Below, piece after piece: positions 24,350 to 36,369 of a DNA stretch of 64,000 nucleotides. How positions within the stretch are numbered: the first letter of the stretch is position 1; the number at the start of each line of letters is the position of its first letter. The stretch is from positions 57,063,407 through 57,127,406 of the forward strand of contig CM054115.1 of NCBI GenBank assembly GCA_028673005.1, given 5' to 3'. The notes beneath the pieces were generated by a model. The model searched no databases. It was not told the origin of the DNA and was given only the letters and a program-made list of their open reading frames with translations. The position numbers and the translations under genes are program-made. The DNA comes from Tanypteryx hageni (Eukaryota; Arthropoda; Insecta; Odonata; Petaluridae).

Positions 24350-25200
24350 TGCATCCGTTTGTGTTTAAAACGAGTCTTCCGACATCACAAAGCTGCGAGT
24401 AGCTACATGCATACGTATATGCAAGAAATGCATCGAATATCAAGGCGATCTTGTTTTCATTCCGATATATTACGCGAAAATTGGCGTTCTAAGCTTTTAA
24501 GAGAAGTGGTTTAAATTCCGTCTGCTATTGTTTAGACTTCTCCCTCCATTCCTTCCACTCTCTATCTGCTTCACCTTATATTCCGCGCCCTTGTCCGTAT
24601 CAATATTTACACTTTGTCGATATTTCCTCCGCTTCCTGTTTGTCCATCTCATACATTCATTTTTAACATACTCGAAGGCATTGGTCCCAAACCTTATTTA
24701 ACAGATTCCAGGTCAACATTATTCTTATTCCAATAGATGACCAAGCATCGTTTCCCTGAAATTACTATAAATTTTCTATTTTTGGTTCATCTACTGCGAA
24801 GTTTGCTTCATGAAAAAAAATTGACTTGTATTTTTTATATTCATCTTCGAGAAATTTAATGGGCAATATGTTACACATTTTTAACTCGCCGACTAATTTA
24901 ATATATCACCACTTTCACCGTTAATACATTAGCTCAATAATAAATATTTCAATTATAAGTAAATTAAAGCTAATAGCCAAAATATTTCAGTAATTAAAAC
25001 GAAAACTTGAGCACAGAAGTCGACATCTGGGACAGTCACCACGGACGGAGTCGTAAGGTAAAATTATTCAAATTTGAAATTTGAGTGACCTCAGAAGCAT
25101 TTTGCTACAGGCCCCAAAACCCAAAACTTCTGTTCTGAATACATCCACGTAAATTTTAAACTAAGAAATTGCTATGGTTCAGTGAGAACGTTTTATTGTT
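24350..25200. other. AT-rich stretch without a recognised gene
   Basis: A short C/T-rich patch near 24530-24650. Otherwise nothing assignable. Confidence 0.5.
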
Positions 25201-25323
25201 GTTCTGATAAATTAGCTTTTTCATGATATTATACTTGTCTTGCGTCTTAATTTCGTCAAATTCAAGTTCAGTTTTTATTTCGTTTTGGATTCCCGTGCTA
25301 GATCAATTACCTCTTTGCTACAG

Positions 25324-25459
25324 AATGCCTGGGAGATTGAGTGCGCACGATGCATTGTATTATTACAATATCGCCGCGGGTGGCGGAATAAGTAACACAA
25401 CAGGCGCCGCTTGGAGTCATCCAATTAATTACGAATATGTGAATATGCGTGGCTTCTGA
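25324..25459 (+). CDS. Candidate short exon or small ORF, function unknown
   Basis: A pyrimidine-rich stretch ending CCTCTTTGCTACAG at 25323 could be a splice acceptor. After it an ORF reads MPGRLSAHDALYYYNIAAGG and continues about 24 residues (Gly/Ala/Thr, then SHPINYEY and VNMRGF) to a stop at 25457-25459. The segment is clearly more GC-rich and of higher complexity than its AT-rich surroundings. The frame also stays open upstream to an ATG at 25223, giving 78 codons. A GTGAAT at about 25439 could be a donor. I do not recognise the peptide, and there is no secretion signal after the 25325 Met. It could be an alternative first or internal exon, a small peptide gene, or chance. Confidence 0.25.
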
Positions 25460-26179
25460 GTCCATACCTCACAAATAAGGATAATTGGCTTATGTGGCGA
25501 TATCTTTCGATAGCTATAGTAATATACTTCTAATAAAATGTAGGAATTATTTTCTTCATTCTTTGCCATAGGCTGAAAAATTGATACCTTGACACCTATT
25601 TCTCTCATTACCTTCCGTATGAATAGATTATTTATCTATTTATTTCAATCTAACTATGACTCTTGGTCGTATTTCATTCTATTTCCATTTTTCGGTTTCC
25701 CTGATTTTTTTAATTTCCATTGAAAAAGATGCTCTTTTTCGTGCACAATAACTGTATGTTAATCGGTTTCAGTTAACATAATTCCCATGCGCATCATATT
25801 TTTCATACGCCTCTTCTAAATTCCATTCCTAGAATCCTTTTTTAAAATCTCAATAAAATACACTTTATTTTTTGTGCTGCTCGGTAGGACAAATAATTCA
25901 ATAAAACTGTCATGTTTAGCGCGTCGTATTTCATAAACGCCCTTTTTTGTTTTCGCTCCGTCTGTCCGTCAATTAAATTAAAATAGCGAGTAAACTGGAC
26001 TGAAATTTGCAGGGTGAATGTGATCTATATTTGTTACGCTGCCAAAGATATCTTTTGGAGAAATCGGGAAGCGTTAAGGGAGAAATAGAAAAAAAAAGCT
26101 GGCAAATACTAACGCTGTTTAGTAAAACAGGATATCGTTGTATATTTTCATCTAATACAAAATTGTTACGTGAATAGGT

Positions 26180-27035
26180 AAATTTTTATGTCATCTCCTT
26201 TACAAGTGAAATTACTACTTAAATATATATATATGTAATATTACTTAAAGCTGCTAATTGAACTTGAAACCATTTTATAAAGCAAAGAATAGGACAAACG
26301 AAAAAATAGAACTAATGAAGCTGCGTACGTTGGAGAGAAAAGGCCGAGCAAATGTTTGGGCATCATTTTATTAATATTGCCGAGGGCAGCGTAATAACGT
26401 TTTATTCTCGTTTCAGTTGCACAAAAGACATTCCAAAACTACGCTTGCGCTTCGCTCTTCCATTTCAGAGGAGACGCGTTACGTTCTTTTGAAAGAGTGC
26501 ACAAGAGAGTAGCAAGGTTAAAAGTTCATGTGAATAATTTTACTTGGTTTTAAAGAATGCATCCTATAATCATAATAAAATGAAAAAGAAATCTGTCACG
26601 AATGATAATAAGGTATCCATCTCTATTAATATGGTAATTTAACAACTTATATCTAGTGCGTAACAATTTAACGTCGCGTGACCTTGTGTAAATTTCTCAA
26701 GCGTTTCTGGCTTTGCCATATGGTTTTATACATTAATAAGACATATGAAAAGCACCTGTTAAAATTATTGAAATCCGTATAAAAATTAAATGTGTATGAG
26801 GGACTTCTTGCACAAGAGGTACCTGCGTGACTAACAAGAGTTACCATATATTCTTCCATATTATAAAAAAAAACATCCTCACGCACTGCATCCCCTCAAA
26901 ATCCTACGGTGTTACTTTCGATATGGACTAAATGCTGAATGCAAGCACCAACTACTTGTATATCATTATAAATAGATAATTCTAACATATATAGGACATA
27001 GGATAAATAATATTGGATGTAAGATATATTTAGGA
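26180..27035. other. AT-rich stretch, no gene recognised
   Basis: 26340-26500 is somewhat more GC-rich and unique. No coding signal seen. Confidence 0.45.
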
Positions 27036-27044
27036 TATATCATA

Positions 27045-27900
27045 TAAAACCAAAGGTACTTATAGAAGAGCTACAGAGCAGAAATTTGGAAGGAAGATAG
27101 GTCATTGTGTACAACCTCGGGGAAAAATCCAAAATTACAGAAAAAGTTTTATTTAAGGGGTGTTTTTGGCCCCAAAGTCTAATTTTAAAAACTCATAAGA
27201 AAAGCATTGAAAACTGTGCAGGGTTACATAAAATTGTTTCTTTTTATTATTTTAAACTATGATACAAAGTCGAGACAAGCATCGCACGGTGGATGAATAA
27301 TTTAAGTTTATTTTTCTTGAAGACAAAATTCAAATCCATGCTGAATTTGCGTAAAAATGTGATTTTAATCATAAAATTATAAATTTTTTCGGTCTTCAAC
27401 AAAGCATTTCAATGGGAATTGATTTTCCATACTACAAGAGCATTGATTTAATGCTTAGACTTCATTACAATCCATTTGATTTCATCCAACGACGTTTACA
27501 TATGATAACGTGATAATTTTAAATTAATTTTTTTATCCGGATACGTACTAAAAGGCTTGAATGATGACCTCATTATCATAACACAAAATATCCTAATTTT
27601 TACATAAATTTTAGTGTAACTATAGGCTACTGCCTTAATGATGATTATAGTAATTGCTTAAAAGGGGATATCTGAGCCATGAAACTTGAAATTCTAAAAC
27701 TTGGACGCGATCCGATTGCCAGAGAATTTATAAATTCCGGATAGATGCCTAAATTTCGCAGAAAATGAAAACTATTATCTTATTTAAATGGGCTCTGTGT
27801 AGTTCAGATGATGTCGTGTTGGTTTATTTACAAGTTTAGATGATGGTGTATGGTGATTTTTTAAGCGCTTGCAGCACCAACAACTCGTACAATAAATACT
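27045..27900. repeat. Dispersed repeat family A, copy 2
   Basis: Same order and orientation of conserved blocks as 1130-1860. It carries about 150 bp of extra sequence in the middle (about 27390-27570), so copy 1 is deleted or copy 2 holds an insertion there. Confidence 0.7.
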
Positions 27901-27909
27901 GAAAACTTA

Positions 27910-30170
27910 GCTGTTTCAAATACGAAATAATATTTAAAAGTAGGTTTTCTGGAGAAAAATTTAGAGTACTGAATTAGTAAAACTATGAATAAGAAGGTGA
28001 TTTAATTTCAACTTTTAACTGAAGACAATTTAAATTTAATTTAATTTAAAAAAAAAACGGTAAATTACATTGTAGGAGCTGAACATTCAGCCTTATAAAG
28101 ATTACTCTTAAAGAAAGTTAAACTACCTAAACTATGATTAAGTTCATTACTTCAATTCGGTATTGTCTAATTATAATAAAAAAATGATTTATCAGCCTTC
28201 TTATAGGCGTCCGGAGATATTTCCACACATATATGAGTCCATATTTCTGCCCATTCAAAAATATTAATTAGAACTATTTTTAGAATGGATTTTAAAATAA
28301 TTAATTAGAATAGAAGAACCGACGCAAAGTTAGATGATCCATCTTAAGAAAAATTAATACCGCATCGGATAGTATGAGTATACGATTTCATAATGCGAAT
28401 TATTTTAGGCAATCCTAGGCGTTCAAATTTATAAAGATTTTGATATCACGGAAACTAAAGTGAAATACATCAGCTTGTCAGCTATAATTAATTAGACAAT
28501 TTTAAAATATCATATCTTTTGGGTAAAAAAATGTAAACTAGCCTGCTTGCGACCTGCTCTTAACGAGCGATCGGTTTTACGACAGAAATAAATCGCTACA
28601 ATAAAACTTGGAGACTTTTCAATGGAGCTTGGAATACGCTCTTACCAAAGATACTAACATTATTACATTTAATACCTTCGATACAGTAGAGCCATGTAGA
28701 AAGTGCAAATATATCTAGCATTTTCCTAGCTGTATTTACAGCATATTCTCTGCAATATATTAAAGTTTACTTTTTTATATTGATGCAACTGTATTTTCGT
28801 CATCTTACCCCAAAACTACTCCGAGGAATACTTACCACCACCTACATGTGGTTTATACTTGGCAAGTTTCCTTTTCTATCCACTTTGGCTCTTGTCTTTT
28901 TACAGCAGTCTTATTCCCCGAAAGAAGGTCATTTAAGCATTTATAGGTTAACTAAAAAGAGTTTTCTCCTTTACGGCAGTTTCGCACCGCCAAAAATTGT
29001 AGTATTCTTCGCTCAGGCACAACTCTTCTGTTTTGTTACATCTACTTACACAAAAAAAAACAAAATTCTACCACTGTGTGGATAAAAAATTCGTATTCTG
29101 TTCAATAACATTTCCTAGATACTATTCCGTCATCAGATAAGAGAATAAAGAAAAGCTCAAATAGCTGAATTTGTATTACAGTAGTTTCATTGTAAATTAA
29201 CTCTGTCACACATTAAAATAATTTCTAATATATATCAGAAGTTAAAGTGAACAAAAAACCAATGAATCTGATAGAAAGGGCGAAAGTATGCTATACATGA
29301 AACACTTACTGTTCTGCCAGAAACGAGGCAATATGCATGTATTTAAAGGTAAACATTTGGGCAATTATAAGATTAAAACTGGTAGGTTAAACACCTCTGT
29401 CATTGAAAAATGTTTGAACGCTCTACTTTTATCCTTAATCGTTTAGAATGCGAATAAAAACATTTATTATAATTAATATTATTTTATCTAACTTAATGAG
29501 AGAAAGAAAGAATATTGGGCAACAATTAAATGTGGCGAATTTCTCAGACGGATTTACATAGAAGCATACAAGTGGGAAGCGAAATAAATTCCAATATTCT
29601 ATTCACAATATTAGTGAGTAGCGTAAAAGTTCGAAAAACCACAACTAGGAAACTAACTCGATTATTTCAAACTGGCGATCGTATCAAAGTTAATCAGTCC
29701 ATTCTCCAACCGCGCATAAAATGTTTTTTTGCTGTATTCAAGTAACTCCAAGCCAATCCTCGTCGAAGGAACCGGACTCCTGACCTTCGAGGCCAAACAC
29801 TTTCTTGTTCGATACCGATGGGAAATTATCGCGAAATCGTAGCAAAGTTGCCGTCCGAGACAGCTTGACTTTAGTTCCTCCCTTAAATGTAATATACCTC
29901 ATTGAATATTCATGGACCCCGCGAGACCTTGGGATGCGGGCAAGAGGAAGCAACGAAGATTGTGGGTTGCGGCGAACTGGGAGCTTTCGGGGTAAAGCGA
30001 AGTTGATTCGCGCCGAGGAGGGTTTTAGAGGGCGTTGCGGTAGAAAAAAACGTTTTATAGGAGTATATTTCGGCTTCCCTGTTGAATGGGTATGTTTAAG
30101 AGATGATAAAAAATGCCAAGTGAAACGAAACGGACGAGGCGTCCGATCTTCGATCGGTCTAGAGCAGGGA
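27910..30170. other. Long AT-rich stretch, then a GC-richer block; no gene recognised
   Basis: 28000-29700 has only random ORFs (longest 101 codons, no domain). 29740-30170 is markedly more GC-rich with a 136-codon plus-strand frame rich in Arg and Gly. It shows no domain, and several frames are open on both strands, so the openness probably reflects composition. Confidence 0.45.
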
Positions 30171-30174
30171 TTTC

Positions 30175-30628
30175 AAACTCGTAGCTCCGGAGGTATATAT
30201 CTGCGTTTACACTAGACGGCCCAAACTAAAACGTATTTTTTATAAAATATTTCACGGAAATCTTTGTAAATTTAAAAAATTATGAAGTATACTGAATCAA
30301 AACTTTTAAAATGTACACTCATTCTGATTTATAAAAATCCTGTCCCAGTGGGATACTAAAAATTTTCTTCCCGTTGCCTGTTTCTTGAGTGTCCTAAAAA
30401 CATAACCCTCGACGTCAAATCTAATATTTTTGTAATGAATGGGTTTAAGGCCGCATCCTAGGGTTTTGGCGATTCCCCCCTTGTGGAAGTAGAGTGTGAA
30501 TCTCCAAATAATATGAAACGGTGTGAGGAATGGGAAAGTACGCGGCCAGCGGACTTGGTACGGTGCCTTAATGCGGCCAGCGTGTTTGGTGGAGAACTTT
30601 CATGCGATTTGAGTATGAGACTCCTGGT
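30175..30628. mobile_element. Probable hAT-type MITE
   Basis: Starts CAGGGATTTCAAACTCGTAG and ends CGATTTGAGTATGAGACTCC then TG. The ends are CAG..CTG with imperfect inverted repeats (TTTGAGT/CAAACTC), and GCGGCCAGCG blocks lie inside. The flanks (GTCTAGAG, GTAACAAA) do not form a clear 8 bp duplication. Confidence 0.5.
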
Positions 30629-30639
30629 AACAAAACTAA

Positions 30640-31960
30640 AATAGTAGTTTTAAAATGTTTAAATTGTTAATAATATTTGTAACAGCCATAAAACGATTGG
30701 AAAAATCTTATGGGTATTTTGGATGCAATGTATCGACCATAAATGGTGAGTAGACAATAAATTTCTTGCTTTTCTTCAATGACTTAAAATTTTTTAATAT
30801 CATCGCACTTTCAACATTTCATTTTATAGGGCCATAAATCTTATACCTGGTTAATTTTTTTATGCTGAACAAATTTTCAACGAATTCTACTTCGCTTCAT
30901 CATGAGAAACAAATCCAATTGTATGATTATTCTATTGAATTTAGAGCTTCCGATTAACATATCAAAATTATGCATTGTTTACCTAATTTAGCGGACTCGT
31001 TAGATCCTGGAAACGATTGTTGCTCTCGTTAATTAATACGAAAATTGCTACATCACGTCATAACATTACTCTTAAAATTAGCTCGAACTAATATGCGAAC
31101 TTGATTTAAAAATTACATATTCGAAAATCGTCCAGAATCCGAGGAAAGGATTTTTTAAGTCCCTCATAAATTTCACAGCAAAACTCCGCCATTTGCGGGA
31201 AATGCGTTCCTGAGACAGCCGCGAATAGCAATACCATGAATATTGATACTAGGATCTTATGGGAAAAGGGGAAAAACACTATTCCCGCCACACAATAATT
31301 ACTATATTTCTACAAGAAGGAAATATGTATAATGCATAAACAAGTTGTTAACATGCACATTTATGTAAAAAATGCCTAGGTCATGATTCTTCTCTAAATC
31401 GATCACGTGCAAAACGTGCATTCCTCTTCTTGAGGTTTGACATACTGTACGAGCTAAGGCTTCAATGAAGGATATTTATGCATCTGCTAGTCCTCAATCT
31501 CAATGTTTTTCCTAAAGCGTTTACAAACATTGTAATAAAGAAGCGCAAACTATATTTTATTGCCGTTCTAAATAAGAATGCAACGTTTGCGAGACACACT
31601 ATTTCTCGACTGAATGATCCAACGCATCAACAGCGCATACATTTTTGTACGAAAGTAAACGAACACCTCATTTATAACTGTTTACATAAAATGGGAATCT
31701 GTTTCTCTCAACTTTGCTTTATCATCACAAATCTGGAAAGAATACGACTGCGAGCGAACGGCGAATAGCACGATATTTAAGTTAAAACATATTTAAACAG
31801 GCTAATATCCACGAATGGCCGAAACCGCTAATAAAGAATCCTCGAGTATTTCGTCTTCTGCGCAATATTAAATATTATTATAACAAATGTTCAAAAACTA
31901 GCGTAATTTCCCATCAAATATGACGGGTATGCGTGAATTAAGCATTAAATTTTCGGCACT
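30640..31960. other. AT-rich stretch without a recognised gene
   Basis: Only short ORFs (up to 96 codons) without domains. No repeat ends are seen. Confidence 0.5.
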
Positions 31961-31964
31961 TCCC

Positions 31965-32335
31965 ATTCTTCTTCTCCCCCATCCTCCTCCCTCCCATTCT
32001 CCCTCCCTCTCCCTTCTGGAAAAATAGACTTCCTAGCCTCAATCTCGTACTAATAAAGAATATTATCTATCTCTCCTCCTCTCCCTCCTCTGTCTCCCTC
32101 CCTCTCTCTCCCTTTATCTCTCTCTAATAAAGACGATTATCTATCTATCTACCTCTTCCTCACTATCTCTCCCTCCCTCTCCTTCTCTGAAAAAATAGAC
32201 TTCTTAGTCACAATCTTGCCCTAATAAGGAACATTATCTACATATATATCTCTCCCTCCTTCTCTGTCTCCCTCCATCTCTGTCTCTCTCCTTTTTTCTA
32301 TCCCTCTCTCTCTCTCCTTTTCTCTCGTAAAAAAG
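31965..32335 (+). repeat. C/T-rich tract containing three LINE-tail-like units
   Basis: Three related segments at about 32022-32075, 32125-32155 and 32190-32245 share GAAAAATAGACTTC(C/T)TAG, CACAATCT/CTCAATCT, CTAATAAAGA and ATTATCTATCTA-type tails, separated by CTCCCTCC tracts. The polyadenylation-like AATAAAG followed by a simple repeat fits LINE 3' ends, as at 63640-63705. Confidence 0.55.
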
Positions 32336-32339
32336 CATT

Positions 32340-32790
32340 CAAAGCATACATTCCTTACGCAAATAGTATAAGGATGGCAATACAAGCTCGAGGTAAAATG
32401 CCAATATTTACGTAAAATTAGAAGAAATACGATCGATAAGCAACATTCTACGATAAAAATTAGAATCGCCATTTCTTTCCTCAGAGAATAGTATAAATCC
32501 CGTTCCGATATTAGGATTATTAGATATTTTAATGTGCAAGATAAAATTATCCTGCACGATGGATTTCAGATTTCCCATGTAACTCAAATGGGAATTATAG
32601 TTCACGGAATCAACCCCGGGACTTGTTTTCGAAACATAAACTATCTTCGGGAGCTCGGTCCAAATAGCAAGTGATTTCCACCAAGTGTCGTGCAAATCGG
32701 TCATTTGGTGCAAAAGTTAATAGGGGGAACGGCAGGCACAACGACAAAACTATAAGCATATTTCCATTCTGGAAAGTAGGTAAAAATTAT
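32340..32790. repeat. Dispersed repeat family B, copy 2
   Basis: Closest relative of 2695-3245. It shares the ATTATCCTGCACGATGGATT block and the CAAAAGTTAATAGGG tail, but the GACAGACA run is reduced to GGCAGGCACA. Confidence 0.7.
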
Positions 32791-33512
32791 AATAACGCTA
32801 AATAATCAAGACTAGCTTATTCGAAATAAGCTCAATTTTCCAACATGCCCAACAGTGATGACGCCGTGATTGTATGCAACCCAACTCACAAAAAAACCTG
32901 TAAGGCAGCGGCTATACTGCAAGCGCATCAGATCCCACCCGACCTCCAGACTCGATCCGACCGGCTGACTTGACAGACCGGGGTGGCTACAGTGGTTCAG
33001 ACTACTGTCCGCGTCAAAAAGACGTGCATCTCAACTTTGACGCGCGATCATTTGCGCTACGTTTATTGGAAAGAATATACAAAAATATCATAGGAAAGCT
33101 TATTTTATGCTTAATAAGGTTTGATTATTTAATAATTTTAGACAGAAAATGTAAAATTTTACGGCGAGTTAAACACAGAAACTACCCGTAAAAACCAGCT
33201 ACGCAGCCAACTTTCGCGAAAGTAGTCATATATAATAATTCATAAACGAATAACTACTAAACAAAATCTTTTGAAATTCAAAATAGTGATGAACTAAGAT
33301 AAAATAGAGGCAATGCAATAATTTTCTAAGCTCTATGTTAATTACAATGGTTTTAATTGGGTTACAACTTTAAAAAGAAACTCGTCAGTGGGGAAAAATG
33401 ATAGAGGAATTCTGAAAACACTGTTGTAAAGAGAGACATAAAGAAAATTTTTTGTAGGAATCAGATTTTGTTTTAACGTTTTTGTTTTTGTTTAATTAAT
33501 TTTAATCTACAC

Positions 33513-35097
33513 ACAGTACAGTATATGTTGCTTTCTGGGCGCTTTGCGATGTTGCCAAATGTCTCCTTTGTCTCCCTCGCCGGTAGGCGGCCATGGCCCG
33601 CACAAAAACCCCCTGATCTCCTCTTAAGTTTCGTCCTCACTGATTTCGTCGCTGCTGGAATCCTCATCGAGGTTGATAATTAAGGGTTCCACGATATTCT
33701 TTAGCACTTGGTCCTTGGCGGCGTAGAAGTCCTCCACCTTGATAGTGTGCTTTGCAGCGTTTCCCCACACGTGCTTCGGGGTGTTACGCAGTGCCTCCTT
33801 GCACAGTTGCAGGACGTCTTTGATTTTGTGCGTTTTGTTGCGCTTCGCCACGTAATTTTTAACCCAAGCCCATATAAGCTCGATTGCATTGAGTTCACAA
33901 TGGGCCACTGGAGTCCAAATTAGCTTTACTCTCTTGCCGCTCTCTTTGATGATGCTATCTAGCAAGTATCTGTGAGACTTGAAATGAGGTCTGCCGAGTT
34001 CAAGTAGTTCGCTAATGGTTAAAGACTCATATGTATCTTGCCAGCCGGAATCATCTACCTCTGGCAAAATAATTATTCTTTTTTCGGCACCAGAGGGAGT
34101 AATAAGGCCACCTTTCCAGCAATTGACCTCTTGAATTACACCTCGATCAAAGTCAATATCATTATTATTTTCATTCACATTTTCTTGCCAACCATATGAT
34201 AGTGTGTGATTTGCTCCACAAAATTTTTCGTCCAAATACATAATTTTCCATCCTCTTTTACGAGCTGACTTTGTTTCCCGAATAAACTTTGCACGTTGGT
34301 CCAGGATTCGGCGACTTTCAAAGCATACAGGCTTTCTGTTGTATTTTTTAAAGCGAAAGCCAAACATCTTCATCCACCGCAACAAAGTAGATTCACTCAC
34401 GTCTGGAAAATCAGGAAAATCTGATTTCAGTTCGATTAGAATATTAGACACTATTGGATATTCTTTTCTTAAGTAAAAACTATGCACTTTTCTTCGTAGC
34501 ACTCCTTGAAACATTTCGTCTAATACAATTCGCGCTCTACCGCTGCTTTTTTTGGGAGAACTTTCTGAAGGACGCTCATTTTCCTTGCTCTCATTACTTA
34601 CATTTACTTACATTACAACACATTGCAGTATTTTTAACAACTTGATTAGGATCAAATTTAATCACACCATCTTTGACCATTTGAAAAAATGTTCTAGCAC
34701 TTTGAATGACATTTTTCTCATGGCTACGTAATTTTTTGTTAATCACAAAAGGCTCACTTTCTAAATTATTTTCTTGATCACTCGAGAAAAGACCGTATTT
34801 GCTATTACTAACATTTTCTATTCGTTGTAAAGCTAGTCGCTTTTTCCGAGGCATAGCGAAAACACGAGGCACCAACTGGACTGAGATGAGACACTAAATG
34901 AACTAAGAAAACAAAACTTTAGACAAAACAAGTACCTTCTTTATTACTCATTATCTGAGTCATTAGCAACCTCCAATGAGGCTATATAGAGAGAGAAAGA
35001 GATAGGAGTTTAAATCCCGCTCAGTCATCCCGCACGCCAGATTGGTGTGGCAACGTCGCTACCAGTCGGGCGACATTGTCCTTTGTAAATACTGTGA
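33513..35097 (-). mobile_element. Tentative limits of the inserted IS630/Tc1-mariner-like element
   Basis: CACAGTACAG.. at 33513 followed by GCGATGTTGCCA (33546-33557) is mirrored by TGGCAACGTCGC (35048-35059) followed by TACTGTG near 35090-35096. The repeats are imperfect and no clear TA duplication was found, so the limits are approximate. Confidence 0.4.
33624..34875 (-). pseudogene. IS630/Tc1-mariner-like (DDE) transposase, frameshifted and lacking the middle catalytic block
   Basis: Transposase of an arthropod Tc1/mariner-related lineage that would cut and rejoin transposon ends. The N-terminal part (34594-34875) starts with the basic MPRKKR and has a helix-rich segment like the family's DNA-binding region. 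The main part (34514 down to 33624, 296 codons) keeps the first catalytic block (MYLDEKF..NHTLSYGW), the C-terminal block HCELNAIELIWAWVKNYVAK and an acidic tail. The block with the family's second catalytic Asp (the '.VDNA.YH' type) is absent between GAEKRIIIL and ISELLELG, an apparent deletion of about 60 residues. A perfect 10 bp tandem duplication (34595-34604, 34605-34614) shifts the frame between the parts; counting one copy restores continuity. The rest is free of stops, so decay is recent or the truncated frame was kept. Confidence 0.8.
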
Positions 35098-36119
35098 ATC
35101 ATGAGCTCCTCAAGTTCGACGACGAGTGGGATGAGTGTTCATTTGAAGATACCCTTGATTAGGGGAATACGAATAGGCGGTTTTGGGTGCATGATCTTTG
35201 GCGTTTACATACAGAGGGTGAACATTTTAAAACGTGTGAAATTGAGGAACTATGCGGGAAAATAATAATATTTAATTATTAACTATAAAAGTTCCTTACA
35301 TTGTGCAAGCATTTCAGCTCGCATTGTTAATTTTCGATTATGAAATCTCATGGAAAATTAGGATTGAGAACCTCAATTACCTTTAAGAACGAATACTCAT
35401 TGTATGCGCATTAAGAAGCCCAGTGGGTGATGCTTGCTTGCTTTCCGCAACTACGCGATATCTCGGCGTGATGACGTCACCAAGAATCAGGAACATTTTA
35501 TTTTGCTTTCTCTAGTTCTTATATGATCAGTCAGGTGTCGATTAAAACTTTATTCATGTAGAGGACAACATTGGCTACAAAAAAGTCCGCGATGGCTTGT
35601 ATCTACGACTTATAGTTTCCGAGGTAAAAATTATTAAAGCGTAATAATCGTAAATTGATCGCCAATTGCCTTCCCTTGCCCTTATATGTTTTGTAAGGTA
35701 ACGATTAAATAATGTATTCCTACGACGCATAGTTTCCGAGATAAAAATTATTAAACTTTAATGTACAAATGGGATAAAAACAACCACTAAAAATTAACAG
35801 TTTTGAAATTTCCAATTTTTCTGTTTGACTGTGACCTAAAACCTATAATAGTGTTAAATGCTAAGTCTCTAGCTTCTCTTACTATTTTTATTAACGTGGA
35901 TTCCATCTCAACATTCAACTGCGCGGTAGAAAGTCTGGCTAAAAATCCAACTGGTTTGATTCCTTCCGAAGTGGTCTGGCAGAGTCGGGACAAGTCTGTT
36001 ACGGTCGGGCGGTGCCAGTGTAGACACTCAAACATATAACGGTACGTTTGATTCCACCCCACAAGTCTGAAGTCGGGTCGGCTCTGATCCGCTTGCAGTG
36101 TAGCCGCTGCCTAAGGCGT

Positions 36120-36350
36120 CCATATAATTTTCGCCAAAAGGAAGGACAATTTAAAACCTATTTAAAAATCTTATTTAATATTTATTTAATTAAAATAAAA
36201 AATTTTAAGTCATACATACACTATACAATTTAAAGCATTCAATATTGCTCTTTTAAAAAAATACTGTATGCTTGAAAGAAACAAGATGGAAAGTATACTC
36301 CATAAATGGAATACACAGAGATTTCAAAGGCGTTCTTAATGGGATATACG
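36120..36350. other. AT-rich spacer
   Basis: Unique AT-rich DNA between the Harbinger-style element and the tandem repeats. No feature seen. Confidence 0.5.
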
Positions 36351-36369
36351 TATGAAATTGTATCGAAAG

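Larger units (their letters stand above)
32904..36111. mobile_element. 3.2 kb element with Harbinger-style inverted repeats and TAA duplication
   Basis: The left end is GGCAGCGGCTATACTGCAAG, and the right end read backwards is GGCAGCGGCTACACTGCAAG. Identity continues for about 41 bp with four mismatches. Both ends are flanked by TAA (32901-32903 and 36112-36114), the 3 bp duplication typical of PIF/Harbinger elements. I recognise no Harbinger transposase or Myb-like gene inside. The interior carries an IS630/Tc1-mariner-like transposase, so this is either a non-autonomous Harbinger element with another transposon inserted or a composite. Confidence 0.75.

Noticed and set aside
29805..30215. 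136-codon Arg/Gly-rich plus-strand frame
   Set aside because: It runs into a hAT-type MITE start at 30175 and lacks any known domain; composition explains it.
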